From: Adenanthera pavonina | Lineage: Eukaryota > Streptophyta > Magnoliopsida > Fabales > Fabaceae | DNA: 64,000 nt | NCBI GenBank assembly: GCA_026686845.1 | Contig: JAIVEN010000008.1 | Span: forward strand, 11,748,501 to 11,812,500 | Reading direction: 5' to 3' | Part shown: positions 1 to 12,707 of the stretch, piece by piece | Numbering within the stretch: position 1 is the first letter of the stretch | Layout: every line of letters starts with the position of its first letter | Position numbers and translations under genes: made by a program | The notes under the pieces: generated by a model | Database searches by the model: none | Told to the model about the DNA's origin: nothing | What the model saw: the letters and a program-made list of their open reading frames with translations, nothing else

Positions 1-852
1 AGAAGAACTTTTGTGCCATTTTAAGTTGCTCACTAAAAGATAAATTTTGGATCCCCAAAATTCAAATTTCAAGTACATTATAGCAATATGAGACAATTGT
101 TTATACTTAACAGATATACTTTAAACTTGAAAATTTGTATCTTCTAACATAGGAAACATTTGTCATAATCAAAATTCGAATTTCACTTTTGAACAGATAT
201 ATTGAATGCGGTTGGTGAACGACTAGTTTTGCAGAGTAACCATTGGGTAACATCTTTAACTGCTAGATTTTATCTCTAACGTATAGTTAAGACATAAATC
301 TATAAATAGAACTTCATTTAAAGTTGTGAAATAGAATTTTACGCTGTATATACAAAAACTCTGTCAAAATCATTAGACAAAGCCTTTTACTCTCTCACAC
401 TTCATTTATTGCATCTCAACTGTCATATATACTCTATATTAGAGAGTTTCCCTTGCTATAAACAATCTTCTCTTCATCTAGAAGAAAGATTTTCTTGTGA
501 GAGGATTTTCATAAGGGATTTGGGAAACACTTTGCTGGAGGGATGAGTGAGAATTTGTAAGCTCTTAGAACAGAGCACAAAGATATACTGTGGCATTGCA
601 AGGAGCCCACTGAATTTTTGCAAGATAGAAGAAAATCTCAAGTGATAGTTTAAGGACTAGATGTAGGTCAAGAGGAAGAGACCGGACCAGGATAAATCTT
701 TGTGTCTTCCTTTCCTTTACCTTGCAAACTGCTCTTTTATATTCTGTACTCTGTTTTCTATAACTTTTGCTTTCACTGCTCTTTTACTATTTTGCAAAAA
801 ATTTCAAACTTCCCAATTCACCCCCCTCTTAGGAAGTCAGCAAACCTAACCA
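1..852 (+). repeat. Element A 5' LTR (3' part only; cut by window edge)
   Basis: Aligns by eye with 11781-12707, the second LTR of the same element, so the window opens about 570 bp into the LTR. It ends in CA at 851-852, directly before a primer-binding-like site. TATAAATA lies at 301-308. Compared with the 3' copy it lacks about 90 bp after position 200, which the other LTR has near 11975-12070, and it has a longer block near 560-590. The copies differ at many positions, so the insertion is old. Confidence 0.9.
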
Positions 853-853
853 G

Positions 854-871
854 TGGTATTAAAGCCCGGAC
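854..871 (+). promoter_or_regulatory. Degenerate primer binding site of element A
   Basis: TGGTATTAAAGC directly after the LTR resembles TGGTATCAGAGC, the site complementary to the 3' end of initiator methionine tRNA in plant retrotransposons. Element B has the better preserved TGGTATCAGAGA at 21549. Confidence 0.75.
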
Positions 872-908
872 TCCCAAGTGAAGGATCTTACAATCCACGA
901 GAATTAAT

Positions 909-2693
909 GGTTGGCTTTGCAGAAAGTATTCTTCCTGAAGCAAATAATACAAATAGACCTCTTGGCTTCAGTCGATAGCATTATGGATGCTGGAAATGAG
1001 AATACAAATCTATCTCTAGTCCATTGAGTTAGACATCTGGTTAGTCATCCAGAAGGGAGGCTTTGTCCCAATGAAGCTACAGGATGATGGCAAATACAAA
1101 GAAAACCTAGAAGAGGAATGGAATGATCAAGATAAGAGAAGAGTCTTGCTTAACTATAAAGCTAAACACTGCTTGGCCAATGCATCCAATCAGGATGAAT
1201 TCTATAGAGTGTCTTAGTGTACCATGACCAAAGGAATGTGAGACACTCTATAAATTGCTCACAAATAAACTACTGGAGTGAGGGAGAACAAACTAAACTC
1301 TCATATTGGTGAATATAAAAGTTTCAGAATGATGGAAGGAGAAAGCATCAAAGAACTGCACCCTCATTGTGAATCAACTGAAGAGTCTTGGCAAGGAGTG
1401 CACACAACCAGAAAAATTCAGGAAAATTCTTAGAGCTCTTCCTCTGGAATGGCAACCAAAAGTAACAGCTATAGAAGAAGGTAGAGGAGAGTCAATGGCC
1501 TCTGTCATAGCTCACTTCGGCAGTCTTGAAGAGTTTGAGGGTAAGATGAAGGCTCTCAAGGAAGTTGGTCAAGATAAGAAGAAAAATGGTTTTGCATTAA
1601 AAGCTGTAGAAGAAAGAGAAGAAGAATCTGATGATGAAGAAGAATTGGATGAAGAGACTATGGCTATGTTAGTCAGAAAATTTGGAAGATTCTGTAAAAT
1701 GAAGAGAAATAAGAAGTTCTTCAAGAAAGGAGCAGCTGCAGACATCAAGAAAGAAAGCAAAGAACCTGTCACCTAGTATAAATGCAAAAAGTAAGGGCAT
1801 ATCAAATGGGATTGCCCACAATTCCTAAAAAAACACGAAAAAGAAAAGAAAGCTATTGATAAAGGTAAAAGGAAAAATGCATACATCTCATCAATTTGGG
1901 GCAACAGATCAGATGAAGAAAATAAAGATGAGGAAGAAATTACCAACATCTGTTTGATGGCACTTGTAACTGAAGAAACTCTAAATTCATCTAACAGTGA
2001 TCATGAAGATGAGGTAAATGATTTTGAACATTTCTATTCTGAATTGCTTGATGCATTTCATGATCTGCATGATGAATTCATTAAAACTGCAAAAGGATTA
2101 AAACTGGCTAAGAAGAAGATTAGGCAGTTAGAATCTGTTTGCAAAATGTCTAACATGACATCTCATCATAGAGCAGAATCTGTTTGTTGTGCATCATGTA
2201 TTGAACCGAAGAAAAACAATAAATATCTTTTGAAAAGCATGGCTAAACTCACAAAGGGTAAAGACATGTTATTTACATTACTAGGAAGTCAGAAAATTAC
2301 ACAAGGAAAAGCTGGTCTTGGTTATGATCCTTTGCAGTGAAGGAAAAGAATGAAAAGAAAAATCAAAACATATACATGAGACACTTTGTGCATGCAGGTG
2401 AATGTAAGAAGAAAAGTTACACCTCAAAATCCATTGAATCTTATGCCCAATCAAAATATGTGAAATAAAAATACTTTCTGCATTATTTTCTTTCTGCATC
2501 ATAGTCTAACAATCCCTTTATCACCTGTCACTTTTATAATAAGAAGGGGCATATTTCTAGTTCATGTTGGTTAAAGAAAAATGGACTTGGCAAGAAGGTA
2601 TAATGGATTCCTAAAGGTGCTTCTACACCTAGGGAAAATGCTACTAACAAAAAAGGACCCAAGTAGATTTAGGTACCTAAAAGGAAAAACTGA
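909..2693 (+). pseudogene. gag: Element A gag pseudogene (Ty1/copia, SIRE type)
   Basis: Nucleocapsid/capsid gene of the retrotransposon. The ATG at 909 opens the same reading as gag of element B (21602). The reading is broken by several stops and frameshifts; the longest open pieces are 1369-1776 and 1954-2340. Most stops sit where B has CAG, CAA or TGG, for example near 1215, 1240 and 1250. The first CCHC zinc knuckle (near 1775-1800) has lost its first cysteine to a stop. The second (near 2530) has lost its second cysteine. A one-base deletion near 2330 shifts the frame before the terminal stop TGA at 2691. It cannot make a full Gag. Confidence 0.9.
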
Positions 2694-5232
2694 ACTCTGT
2701 TTTGCAGGTCTATCTTAGAGTTAACAAAAGTAACAAATGGTATGTAGATAGTGTTTACTCAAGACATATGATTAGTGATAAGGAGAAGTTCATCACCCTT
2801 ATAAACAAGAAAGGAGGAAAGGTGACCTTTGGAGGTGACCAATATGGCAGAATAATTGGCATTGGTATCATGGGCAAGAATCCTGAAACATCTATAGAAG
2901 AGGTATTGTTTGTTGTTGGCCTTAACCACAACCTGTTGAGTGTGAGTTAGACTTGTGACAAAGGAAATTGGGTTCTATTTGACTCAAAATTCTGCTTAGT
3001 TATCCGAAAAAGTGATCGCAAAGTAGTTCTCATAGCTCAAAGGGATGATAACTGCTATACTATTGATTTAGATGAACTTTCTACTTTAGCCTCTCTATGT
3101 TTAATTAGTAAAGATAATGACAGTTAGTTGTGGCATAGAAGACTTGCACATGTTAGCATGAACTAACTAACCAAATTGATTAACAATGATTTAGTCACTA
3201 GATTAACAAAAATTTCTTTTGAAAAAGATATATAATGTGATGCATGCCTCAAAGGAAAACAAGCTAAATCATCATTCAAACCTAAAAATGTAATCACCAT
3301 ATCTAGACCACTATAATTATTACACATGGATTTGATACGTCCATCTAGAGTGAAAAGCATTGGTGGAAATTTGTATATGCTTGTGATTGTAGATGATTAC
3401 TCTAGATTTACCTGGACTTTGTTCCTTTCATCCAAAGATGAAACATTTGATGCATTTGTAACCTTAGCTAAGAAAGTGCAAAATGAGAAAGGTATTTCGA
3501 TTGTATCTATTAGGTCTAATCATGGAGGAGAATTTGAAAACTCAAGCTTTTTAGAGTACTGTGAAGAGCATGGAATTGATCACAACTTCTCAATTCTTAG
3601 GACTCCTCAGTAAAATGGAGTGGTGGAGAAGAAAAATAGAACAATTGGAGAAATGGCAAGAGTAATGCTGAATGAAAAGGAGCTTCCTCAATTTTTCTAG
3701 GTTGATGCAATAAACACAGCAAGCTATATCATTAATAGAGCCTATATAAGACCAATTCTAGGGAAGAGACCTTATGAGATATACAAAGGAAGGAAGCCAA
3801 ACCTCTTATACTTGCATGTGTTTATATGAAAGTGCTTCATCCACAACAATAGAAAAGAGAATCTGGGTAAGTTTGATGTCAAATCAGATGAAGGTATATT
3901 CCTTGGCTATTCTAGTAGAAGTAAAGCATATAGGATTTTCAATAAAAAGACTAGAGCTTGAGAGGAATCTGTGTATGTTATTTTTATTGAAAATGAAATT
4001 GCTTTCAAGCATGTTATAGATGAGGATGATCTTATCTCTAGCTTTAAGAACTTGAACTTTTCTGGAGAAAATAAAATTGAACCTCCCAAAATATCTGAAT
4101 CTATTAATGTAGAGGAAGATATTTAGGAGAAAGATGTTGAATGTGAAAACAATGAAGAAATTTCTCAAATTGAACCTAAGTGTATTGAAGAAGCCTTAAC
4201 TGATGAATGTTGGACATTGGCTATGCAAGATGAACTCAATTAGTTTGAGAGAAATCAAGTTTAGGATTTAGTGCCTAGATCCAAGGATCACCCAATTATT
4301 GAAACTAAATGGGTATTTAGAAATAAACTTGATGAATCAGGAACAATTATTAGAAACAAATTAATGCAGAGTGAATTTGAAATGTCAATGATGGGTGAGC
4401 TCAACTTCTTCCTTGGACTGCAAATTAAATAATGTGATGATATCATCTTCCTCAATCAATCAAAATATCTAAAGGAGCGGCTTAAAAAGTTTGGAATAGA
4501 AAACACCAAATCAATGGGGATTCCTATGGCTATTGTAACAAAACTTGATATGGATGAGGGAGGAAAGCCTTTTGACATAACTTAGTATAGGAGAATGATT
4601 GGCTTCCTACTACACCTAACAGCAAGCAGACCTGACATTATGTTCAGTGTCTGTATGTGTGCAAGATTCCAATCATGTTCCAAAAAGTCCTATGCAATAG
4701 TTGGGAAGAGAATTTTCAGATACCTAAATGAAACATCACAGATGGGACTTTGGTATTCAAAAGACAATGGAGAAGAGCTCACAGGATATATTGATGCTGA
4801 CTTTACTGGATCTAAAACTGATAGAAACAGCACAAGTGGAACCTGTCAGTTTCATGGTTTAGCTAGAAACATAACAGTGTGGCTCTCTCCACAGTAGGAG
4901 TTGAATATGTTGCAGCAAACAGCTGTTGTGCTCAAGTCCTCTGGATGAAGCAACAACTTGAAGATTTTGAGATTGAGATGAAGGAGATACCAATAAAATG
5001 TGATAATCAAAGTGTTATCGTTATCACAAACAATCCAGTCATGCATTCAAGGATAAAGCACATTGAAGTAAGACATTACTTCATAAGGGATCATGTTTTG
5101 AAAGGAGACATCAAATTGGAATACATCCCTACTGAAGATCAAATTGCAGACATTCTGACTAAGCCACTTATAGAAGATAGATATTGTAAAATCAAAAGAG
5201 ATTTGAGAATGGTAAATCTCAATGAATTGTAA
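2694..5232 (+). pseudogene. pol: Element A pol pseudogene (protease, integrase, RT, RNase H)
   Basis: Aligns with pol of element B through protease (near 2740, DSVYSRHM in place of a DS-G type active site), the integrase zinc region and core (3120-3680), reverse transcriptase and RNase H (to 5232, ending in LTKPL and NEL). In-frame stops are frequent. Two internal deletions are visible against B: about 129 bp at 4160 (B 24869-24997, in frame) and about 452 bp at 4360 (B 25198-25649). The second removes the RT catalytic aspartates, including YVDD. The piece from about 4880 to 5232 is still open and encodes RNase H residues such as KHIEVRHYFIRDH. Inactive. Confidence 0.92.
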
Positions 5233-6121
5233 GCAAGCCTCTAACTAAATCTATTTAAGTATTTGACATTAAATTGATACTAACTTTAGCATCAGAGTGT
5301 GTCTAAGACGTTTTGTAGGTACTCCTCATGAGTCTAGATGATAGCAAATTAGTTTAATAGAGTATATCAGACCTACATAATCAAGAGAAGCTAATGGAAA
5401 GCTGAAAATTCAAACTTTCTGGCCCTATCTGTAACTTCAGAAATATGAAATTTGCATTTTATATGTTATTAGACGAATTTCCATGTTAAATTGTGTTTTT
5501 TAATGAATTGTTATGCTCAACATTCGAACTTAGATACTTATTAGATGAATTTCAGTAGCTTCCACATTGTTACATTTCATATCTCTTGAAATTCGTCTAT
5601 TAACTGGTGGAAATTTGAATTTCTATATTACAATGTGAATATTAACTTTGCTCAAAATGCTTACTATGCGAATTTCAATACCTAAAAAATATGCATTTTA
5701 AAGACTCTTTACAAAACTCTAAAATTCGAATTTTTGAATCTAAAAATTCACCTATTGAAGCATGCTTTCATGTCAAGTCTCTGTAAGATGAACTTTCTAA
5801 AATGAATTTGTCTGTTGCTTTTCTCATTCTTTGTTTGGCTAAATATTTGATTCTTCAAAATTCAAACTTTGATTACTCAAAGTTCGTCTATTGATGGTTG
5901 TTACTTGAACTGAGCTTCTATTAGATGAACATCATGAAGAAAATTCATCCATCAAAAAGCCTCTCTTTGTTAGTTAACTCATAATCACTCGAAATTTGAA
6001 TTTTGGTACCATAAAATTCGTTTGTTAAACGATTATAGAAGTTAAAATAAAGGGTCACACTCTGAACATATACAACCCTATTCGTCTCTCTCCCAAGTCT
6101 ATTCACCTCTTATCTTAATTT
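5233..6121 (+). other. Element A pol-to-env spacer (5' part)
   Basis: Non-coding spacer matching 26541-27420 of element B. It contains decayed copies of the short motif AAATTCGTCTG and its partner AATTCGAATTT, many with CG changed to TG or CA. The spacer is interrupted by a solo LTR and resumes at 8649-8752, just before the env-like start codon. AATTT at 6117-6121 is the left target duplication of that LTR. Confidence 0.8.
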
Positions 6122-8643
6122 TGAAACAATCTACTCCTAATTACCTCCAGACATGACAAAAACCTTCAAAAACCAACCAAACGCAACCCAAACATCTCAA
6201 AACAACTTTCTAAAACTTCAGAACAGAAGAAACGAACCAAACAACACCAAAAAATAGGTTGGGGCCACGGCTGCAACAATACCGCCATGGCTCCAGACCT
6301 CTCATGTCTTACCACGCTACTGGACTTCGTGGCGCTGCAGCCTACTACCTGGCGCTATGGTGCCCCCTGTTGGTTTTCTATACCAGCAAACTTCAACCAT
6401 CAGGGCGAACTTCCGACACGTATAACTTTATGCTCCGACCTCCGATTAACTTGATTCTAACTCCTACGGGTCAATCTAATCCCAATATATCCAAAGACAC
6501 CAACTTCACCTCAATCCAACTCCGTATGGAGATTCTGGACCCTTGACACTGTTTTGGCCACTTATTGACCAAAACTCATCGCTAACCACCTCCAATTGCC
6601 ATCAAAGGCAAATGGTCACTCAAAGACCATTCATATAGGTCTAAAACCCCTAAACCAACTTGTCCAAAGAGCTTTCACCTCAAAGGAACTACTTCTATGA
6701 GATTTGACCCCTTTGAACCCCAACTTGACAAAACGGGCTATAGGCCCTAAAACACACCAATGAGGCCTAAATCCACTTTGGGCTCACAAATACCACCATA
6801 CTGACTTTCTAACATTCAAAACCATGTAACCACTACAATACAACATACACATCACATACAACACAATTCCACATACATAACCATACGTACATCTATCCAT
6901 AACAATCCTTATCCATGTTGTACATTCATTACAAAAAGTTCTATCCTACTTGGCATAAGATACATATTCAAAACACATATTTACTACATAGACCTAGTAT
7001 TTCCACGTCCATTCCTACTCCCTTAGCTTCTCACAACTAGTGCCAGAATCGTCACTTGAAAGGTTAGTTCATGGGAGAGGCTTATGAGACAATGTCTCAA
7101 TAACTGGGGACAACCACACACACATATATGTGCATATATCTCATACAACTCATGAACATAATGTGAAAAGAATAGAAAGCATGTCTCCCTGACACACAGC
7201 TAGAACCACAGGCTATCGTCATAACAGGACATTTCATATGGGTAATTCCCTTCCAACAGTCGGTGAAGACTAATTCCGTGATATCACCAAGCTCACCTTA
7301 CACTAATGCAACTAGGCCAAAGGTTATATTAGTGCTCGAACCATGACTCTCCTTTCCCTGGACCACCTCAAATTAGTGGTGATTTAGGGAAGGTGCAGTC
7401 CACTGCCACCTAGCTCCCCTGACTATAAGCGAGGATTTAGCGACAGTGATCTCATCCTTATCCTCCCTAATCAAATCTCATATCATCATATTTCATTTCA
7501 TCGTATATCATATCGTATCATCATCACCACCCAATCCACCATTTATCACAATCTCACAATGCCATGTGGTGATGCTCATATCATCATATAATCATTATCA
7601 TCATATGTCACAATGTCATGCATGCATCATGTCATCTCATATCAACATCATCATCACAGTCATCATAGTCAACATAATCATCATCTAGCTATGTGCATAC
7701 CACGATATGTAGAAAATAGTACACACAAAAAATATTTATATCATGGTATGAAAGAAACATGCATATATATATACATTTAAATATACGTACTATCATACCA
7801 TATAAACAATACAATACAAACAAATACCCGGTTACCTCAAGTGTCAATACCACACACGCGGATTCCACAAACTTTTCGAGTTGTCCAACACGCTTGAACC
7901 CCTCTTCGGCTACCAAATAACCTTCACATTATCACAATTCTTCAATTAACCACATATACCAATAAATCAAACATCACAATTCAACTACTTTAGCCTAACC
8001 CAAGGTTCCAACACTCCTTTCATGCATCATTAAGCTCTTAGGAACCATTCAAACACCAAACAATCCCATACACTTCGGATTCCCAAGAGCCTTAACAAAA
8101 AACAACCTAGGGTTAAGCTCAAATCATATATAAACCCTTCAAAACTTACACCCAAGCAACAAGAACACCAAAACACACTCCCTTAATCCCATTTCATCCA
8201 TTTCAATCTATGGATTTTGTCCCAAACTGGAAATCCCAACTCATAACTGAAAAATCTCAAATTTAAACTGAAGAAAATGGAGAGGGAGGAGTAAGGATCA
8301 CTTACCAATGTGAATGCAAGCTTCCAAGGTCTGAAAATCACTCTCAATGGTTGAAAATCTCAAACCCTAGCATAACTCTTACGTTCTCCTCCGTCACTTC
8401 CTTTGTTTCTTTCTTTCTGTTCATCCGAAATGTTCCTGATTTAAACCAAAAACCCGACTCTCGCCGTGGCCTCAGATAAGTCCACCGGGACTCCATCATA
8501 TTTCAGCTGAAACAATGCCACTGGACTAGCTCTCATTGCGGCGGCCCTACCTCTCGCCGTGGCATGGAGCTCTTTTAAACACCACTTGAACCTTCCTTCG
8601 GTTCTGCACACAATGCCAAAATAAAGTCATGAGATGTGTTACA
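6122..8643. mobile_element. Solo LTR, family 1, copy 1 (2,522 bp)
   Basis: Begins TGAAACAATC (TGTAACA in its relatives) and ends GTGTTACA. It is flanked by perfect 5-bp duplications AATTT at 6117-6121 and 8644-8648. The same sequence recurs at 18736-19685 plus 31851-32902, at 39455-40826 and at 56420-57535. No primer site, polypurine tract or coding sequence adjoins it, so it is a solo LTR left by LTR-LTR recombination. A 5'-leader-like stretch on the minus strand (near 8300-8430) suggests that the sense strand is minus. Length, TG/CA ends and 5-bp duplication fit Ty3/gypsy, but superfamily is inference. The open stretch at 6259-6546 is part of the LTR and not a gene. Confidence 0.88.
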
Positions 8644-8752
8644 AATTTCTCATCATTTCCATTTGTTAATTTTTATTTCCCACCCTTTAAACTTCCTTTT
8701 TGCACCTTATAAACTCATTCCTTGCATCTTTATGTAACAATCATTCACTAGA

Positions 8753-10928
8753 ATGGCAAGGGTTAAAAATCCTAACATGGGTAAAAGAGAGTCCAGACCA
8801 AAGAGAGTAGTTAGTCTCAATATGCCTCCAAGGGAAGTGAAACTCAGAAAAGGAAAGGCGAATCTAGTAAGGGAACTCCATCTAAAAGGCAGAAAACAAC
8901 TATCAAGGCTGATTCAAAGAAACCTGTCCCTACTGCTGTTTCTTTTTCTTCCAGTACTAAGCCAGAGGAAATCCAGTTAACCACGAAGCCATTATGGAAC
9001 AATGCTCATATCCTGGAAGAGTATACCACCAAGTTTATCAGTAAGAAGGTAATCAAACCTCACTATGCAAATATGGAAGAATTTCTTGTTTCCAATAATT
9101 TTGATGATGGGCTTTAGATGATAAAATATAAGAACTTGCTGGAAATAAGGAGAGATATGATAATGAAGTTATCAAAACTTGGTATGCTTCTCTATTATAT
9201 AATAGCAAGAAGGGAAAATGGTAAGTAAATCTAAGGTCCAGAACTCTTTGGCTGTCTGACGAAATCTTTAATGAAATACTAGAAATCCCCGAGTAAGATG
9301 GCCTGAAGATTGACATCAACTCCTCAAGATACATGGATGAGGATGAAAATGGAGATGAGAAAGGTGGTCCTTTCTTGAATTAGAAGCAAAATATAGTACT
9401 AAATACCTTATTCAGGAGGAGTGAGAATAGGCCTCCTCTGAGCTTGCTGAAGCCCTTTGATCTGAGTGCTCAAGTAAGGATCTTGCACTATATTATGTCT
9501 AGAATCATATTTAATAAAGGGGGAAGTTTCAATCTGATCACAAGGGTTGAAGCTCATGTGATGACTGCACTCATGCCTGGCAAACTGTTAAATATAGGCA
9601 ATATCATCCTTCAATATATGATCAAAGTAAGAGATCATAATAGAGACTCCACTTTGCCCTTTGTCTCCATCATCTCCAAAATACTTCAGTATGCTAGGAT
9701 ACAACACTTGGAGAAAGGGAAAGGCAAACCCACTGAAGTCTTTAAAGAGGAAGAGTTGCAAAGGATGGGAATTGAGAGAAAAGATGGCAGGTAGATTGGA
9801 AAAGGAGCTAGGAAGTCAAAAGACCTATTCTTTTAGGAAGGTCATTTACAACAGCAAGCAGGAACTTCTAAGGTCGCTCCACCCTCACAGCTCTCACCAC
9901 AACCTTCCTAGCCTATTTCTCCTCAACCACATCATACTCAGTCACCTTAGCCATCCACTCTCTCAGCCTGGGCAAAGCCAACCAAGATCACTAAGTTGTA
10001 TGACAGTCTGTTTGCACTCATGTTGAGCATCAGAGATGAGCAAAATGCAAAGTTTGCTCACCTACAGGATCAAATCTTTCAGATGGCTGAGAACATGAAA
10101 GTGGTTAGTGATGTGTATGAGGACATCAGAAGTGTTATCCCCTCTATGTCAGGTCCACCTCAGCCAGGACCCTCTGAGCCTACCAAGTCTCCTCCTCTTA
10201 AACCTTTAAGCCCATTTAAGCTAGCCTCACCTGAACTTGTTGATGAATATGCTGCTGCTGATGCTGCTGGCACTTTGGTCACCCCACAGGCCTCCAGCAA
10301 TGAGACAAGCCTTAGTCCACCTTTGGACTACGACATGGAGGAAGAAACTACTCAAGAAATAAGTTCCCACGAGTCTATTGTAAGAGATGCTCAGGAGTCA
10401 ATTGTGTCACTTTAAGAATCTGAGCAAATGGAGAAGCTTGTTGTAACCATCACCTCCGCTCCTATTATTCAAGCTGCTCTAAATAAAGAAAGAAGCCTTG
10501 TTCCTCACATAGATATTATAGTGAATGTACATAATGCTATTATACAAGCTCAAAAACAAAGGCTTGATGAAATGGTTGCTCCTTCTGCTCCTCAACCTTC
10601 ATCTCCTCAATATGGCATGACCATAGCTCGGAGGGTAAGGTTTGACAACCTTAAGAAAACAATTCAGGAGATAGTTGAAGATACTGAGGATGCTCTTCCT
10701 GAGTCACCACTATCTGTACCTCTTCCTCTGAATCCTTTTGATTTGCCTTTTGTTCTTGTTGCTCTTCATGCAGTTCTAGTGTCATAGTTTCCTACTCCTA
10801 CTATACACGTTCAAGCCCCTGATGATACCAAAAAGGGGGAGAAAAAATCTGAGCAAACTGGGAAATCTAGAGCAGGACATTCTGCCAAGACTTATAGCAA
10901 GAAATCATCCAAGCCCAAAAAGAAATGA
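8753..10928 (+). pseudogene. Element A env-like ORF pseudogene
   Basis: Third ORF of the element. It matches the intact 721-residue ORF of element B from the start (MARVK, basic N terminus) to the lysine-rich end (KPKKK, stop TGA 10926-10928). Several stops and frameshifts break it, including TGG-to-TAG changes near 9115 and 9790, CAA-to-TAA near 9293 and a stop near 10413. The longest open pieces are 9444-9794, 9996-10415 and 10428-10787. The middle keeps the conserved block around 9460-9760 (RILHYIMSRIIFNKGGSFNL). The product is not recoverable as a single protein. Confidence 0.88.
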
Positions 10929-11193
10929 TTAGATCATAGGCTTGCTTGTCTTTTTCTTGATTGTTTCTGTATCCCATGAAATGTAATAACAATCTTGCTT
11001 TGAAATATTGTGTTTGCAATGTCATATCACTTTGCTAAACCTTTAATGAAATAATACAATAAGATTCCCTATCTTCCTTTTGATCTGCTGTATATGCTGC
11101 ACTTATCTTTGAACTTTAATGCATATGTTGAGGGGGAACTCTTAGAAGCAAACCCAAGTACTAATCCAGTTTACTAGTTGTTTTGTTATCATC

Positions 11194-11207
11194 AAAAAGG
11201 GGGAGAA
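11194..11207 (+). promoter_or_regulatory. Polypurine tract of element A
   Basis: AAAAAGGGGGAGAA abuts the first TG of the 3' LTR. This is the plus-strand primer site, identical in element B (29971-29984) and, on the minus strand, in element C (59362-59375). Confidence 0.9.
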
Positions 11208-12707
11208 TGTTGAATCAAGTGTTTTGATGATTTCAAACAACTGAAGTTTAGAAGAAAGATATCAAATGAGTACAAGAGAACTCAACTGAAGAAATCCAGG
11301 AAGAAATGAGTAAAAGATTAGTTTGTAGGATTTCCCACAGTGTTTCACAGAGTAAAAGGCTTTCATCTTACACCCACTAGTTTTAAATAAATGTTTTTCA
11401 ACTATCCTATGATAACTTCTGTTAAATTTGAAAAATATTAACTGACAGATGAATTTTGAACTATTAAACTTCATATGTTTTGAAAATTCGAACTTTGATA
11501 ACTGAAATTTGAAGTTACAGAGATGTTGCCTCTGACAGAAAAATTTCAGCCTATAGAAATTCAAATTTCAAGTCAAGCATAATTTGTGAAAAATGAAAAA
11601 TTCATCTGAAGCTGTGTCAAAATTCATCCAAAATTAGAGTGCAAAAAGGGTTCAAAGTCAGTCCCTCTGACAGACAAACTTTGGTTTCAAAAATTTGAAC
11701 TTTGGAATGAAAATGTATGAGTTTGATAAGAGATCTCTCTAATAGAAGAATTTTGAAGGCTCAAAATTCAAATTTCGGAAAGAAAAACTTTTGTGCCATA
11801 TTAAGTTGCTCACTAACAAACGAATTTTGGATCCCCAAAATTTGAATTTCAAGTGCACTGTAGCAATATGAGATAGCTGTTCATACTTAATAGATGCACT
11901 TTAAACTTGAAAATTCGTATATTCTAACATAGGAAACATTTGTCATAATCAAAATTTGAATTTCACTTTTGAACAAATGAACTTTGGAAGTTTAACATTA
12001 AAGTCTTTAACTTATGGTCTTTGCGAAATTTGTTTGTTGACATCCAAAAATTCAAACTTTGAGTATCAGATGCATTAAATACAGTTGGTGAACGGTTAGT
12101 TTTGCAAAGTAATTGTTGGGTAATGTCTCTAATGGCTAGATCTCGTCTCTAACATATAGTTAAGACATAAATCTATAAATAGAATTTTATTTGAAGTTGT
12201 TAAATAGAATTTTATACTGTATATACAAAAACTCTGTCAAAATCATTAGACAAAGCCTTCTACGTACTCTCTCACACTTTATTGATTGCACCTTAACTAT
12301 CATATATACTTTATATTAGAGCGTTTCTCTTGTTATAAACAATCTTCTCTTCATTTGGAAAATCTTTCTTCTTGTGAGGAAATTTCACAAGGGATTTAAG
12401 AAACACTTTGCTAGATGGCAGAGTGAGAATCTGTAAACACTTACTGTGGCATTGAATGAAGCCCACTAAATTCATGCAAGATAGTGGAAAATCTCAAGTG
12501 ATAGCTTGAGAACTGGATATAGGTCAAGAGGAAGAGACCACACCAGGATAAATCTTTGTGTCTTCTTTTCCTTTACCTTGTAAACATCTCTTTTATATTC
12601 TGCACTCTGTTTTATATAACTTTTGCTTTCACTGCTCTTTTGCTCTTTTGCAGAAACTTTCAAACTTCCTAATTCACCCCCTCTTTGGAAGCCAGTAGAC
12701 CTAAAAA
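11208..12707 (+). repeat. Element A 3' LTR
   Basis: Starts TGTTGAATCAAG directly after the polypurine tract and ends near 12707 (CCTAAAAA; the final CA is mutated). About 1,500 bp, with TATAAATA at 12174-12181. Its U3 carries decayed AGACGAA and AATTCGAATT motifs. The flank that follows is hAT transposase sequence, so A inserted into a hAT element. The matching 5' junction is outside the window and the target duplication cannot be checked. Confidence 0.88.

Noticed and set aside
6259..6546. 95-codon ORF in the family 1 LTR
   Set aside because: Lies wholly within a solo LTR and is not open in the other copies.
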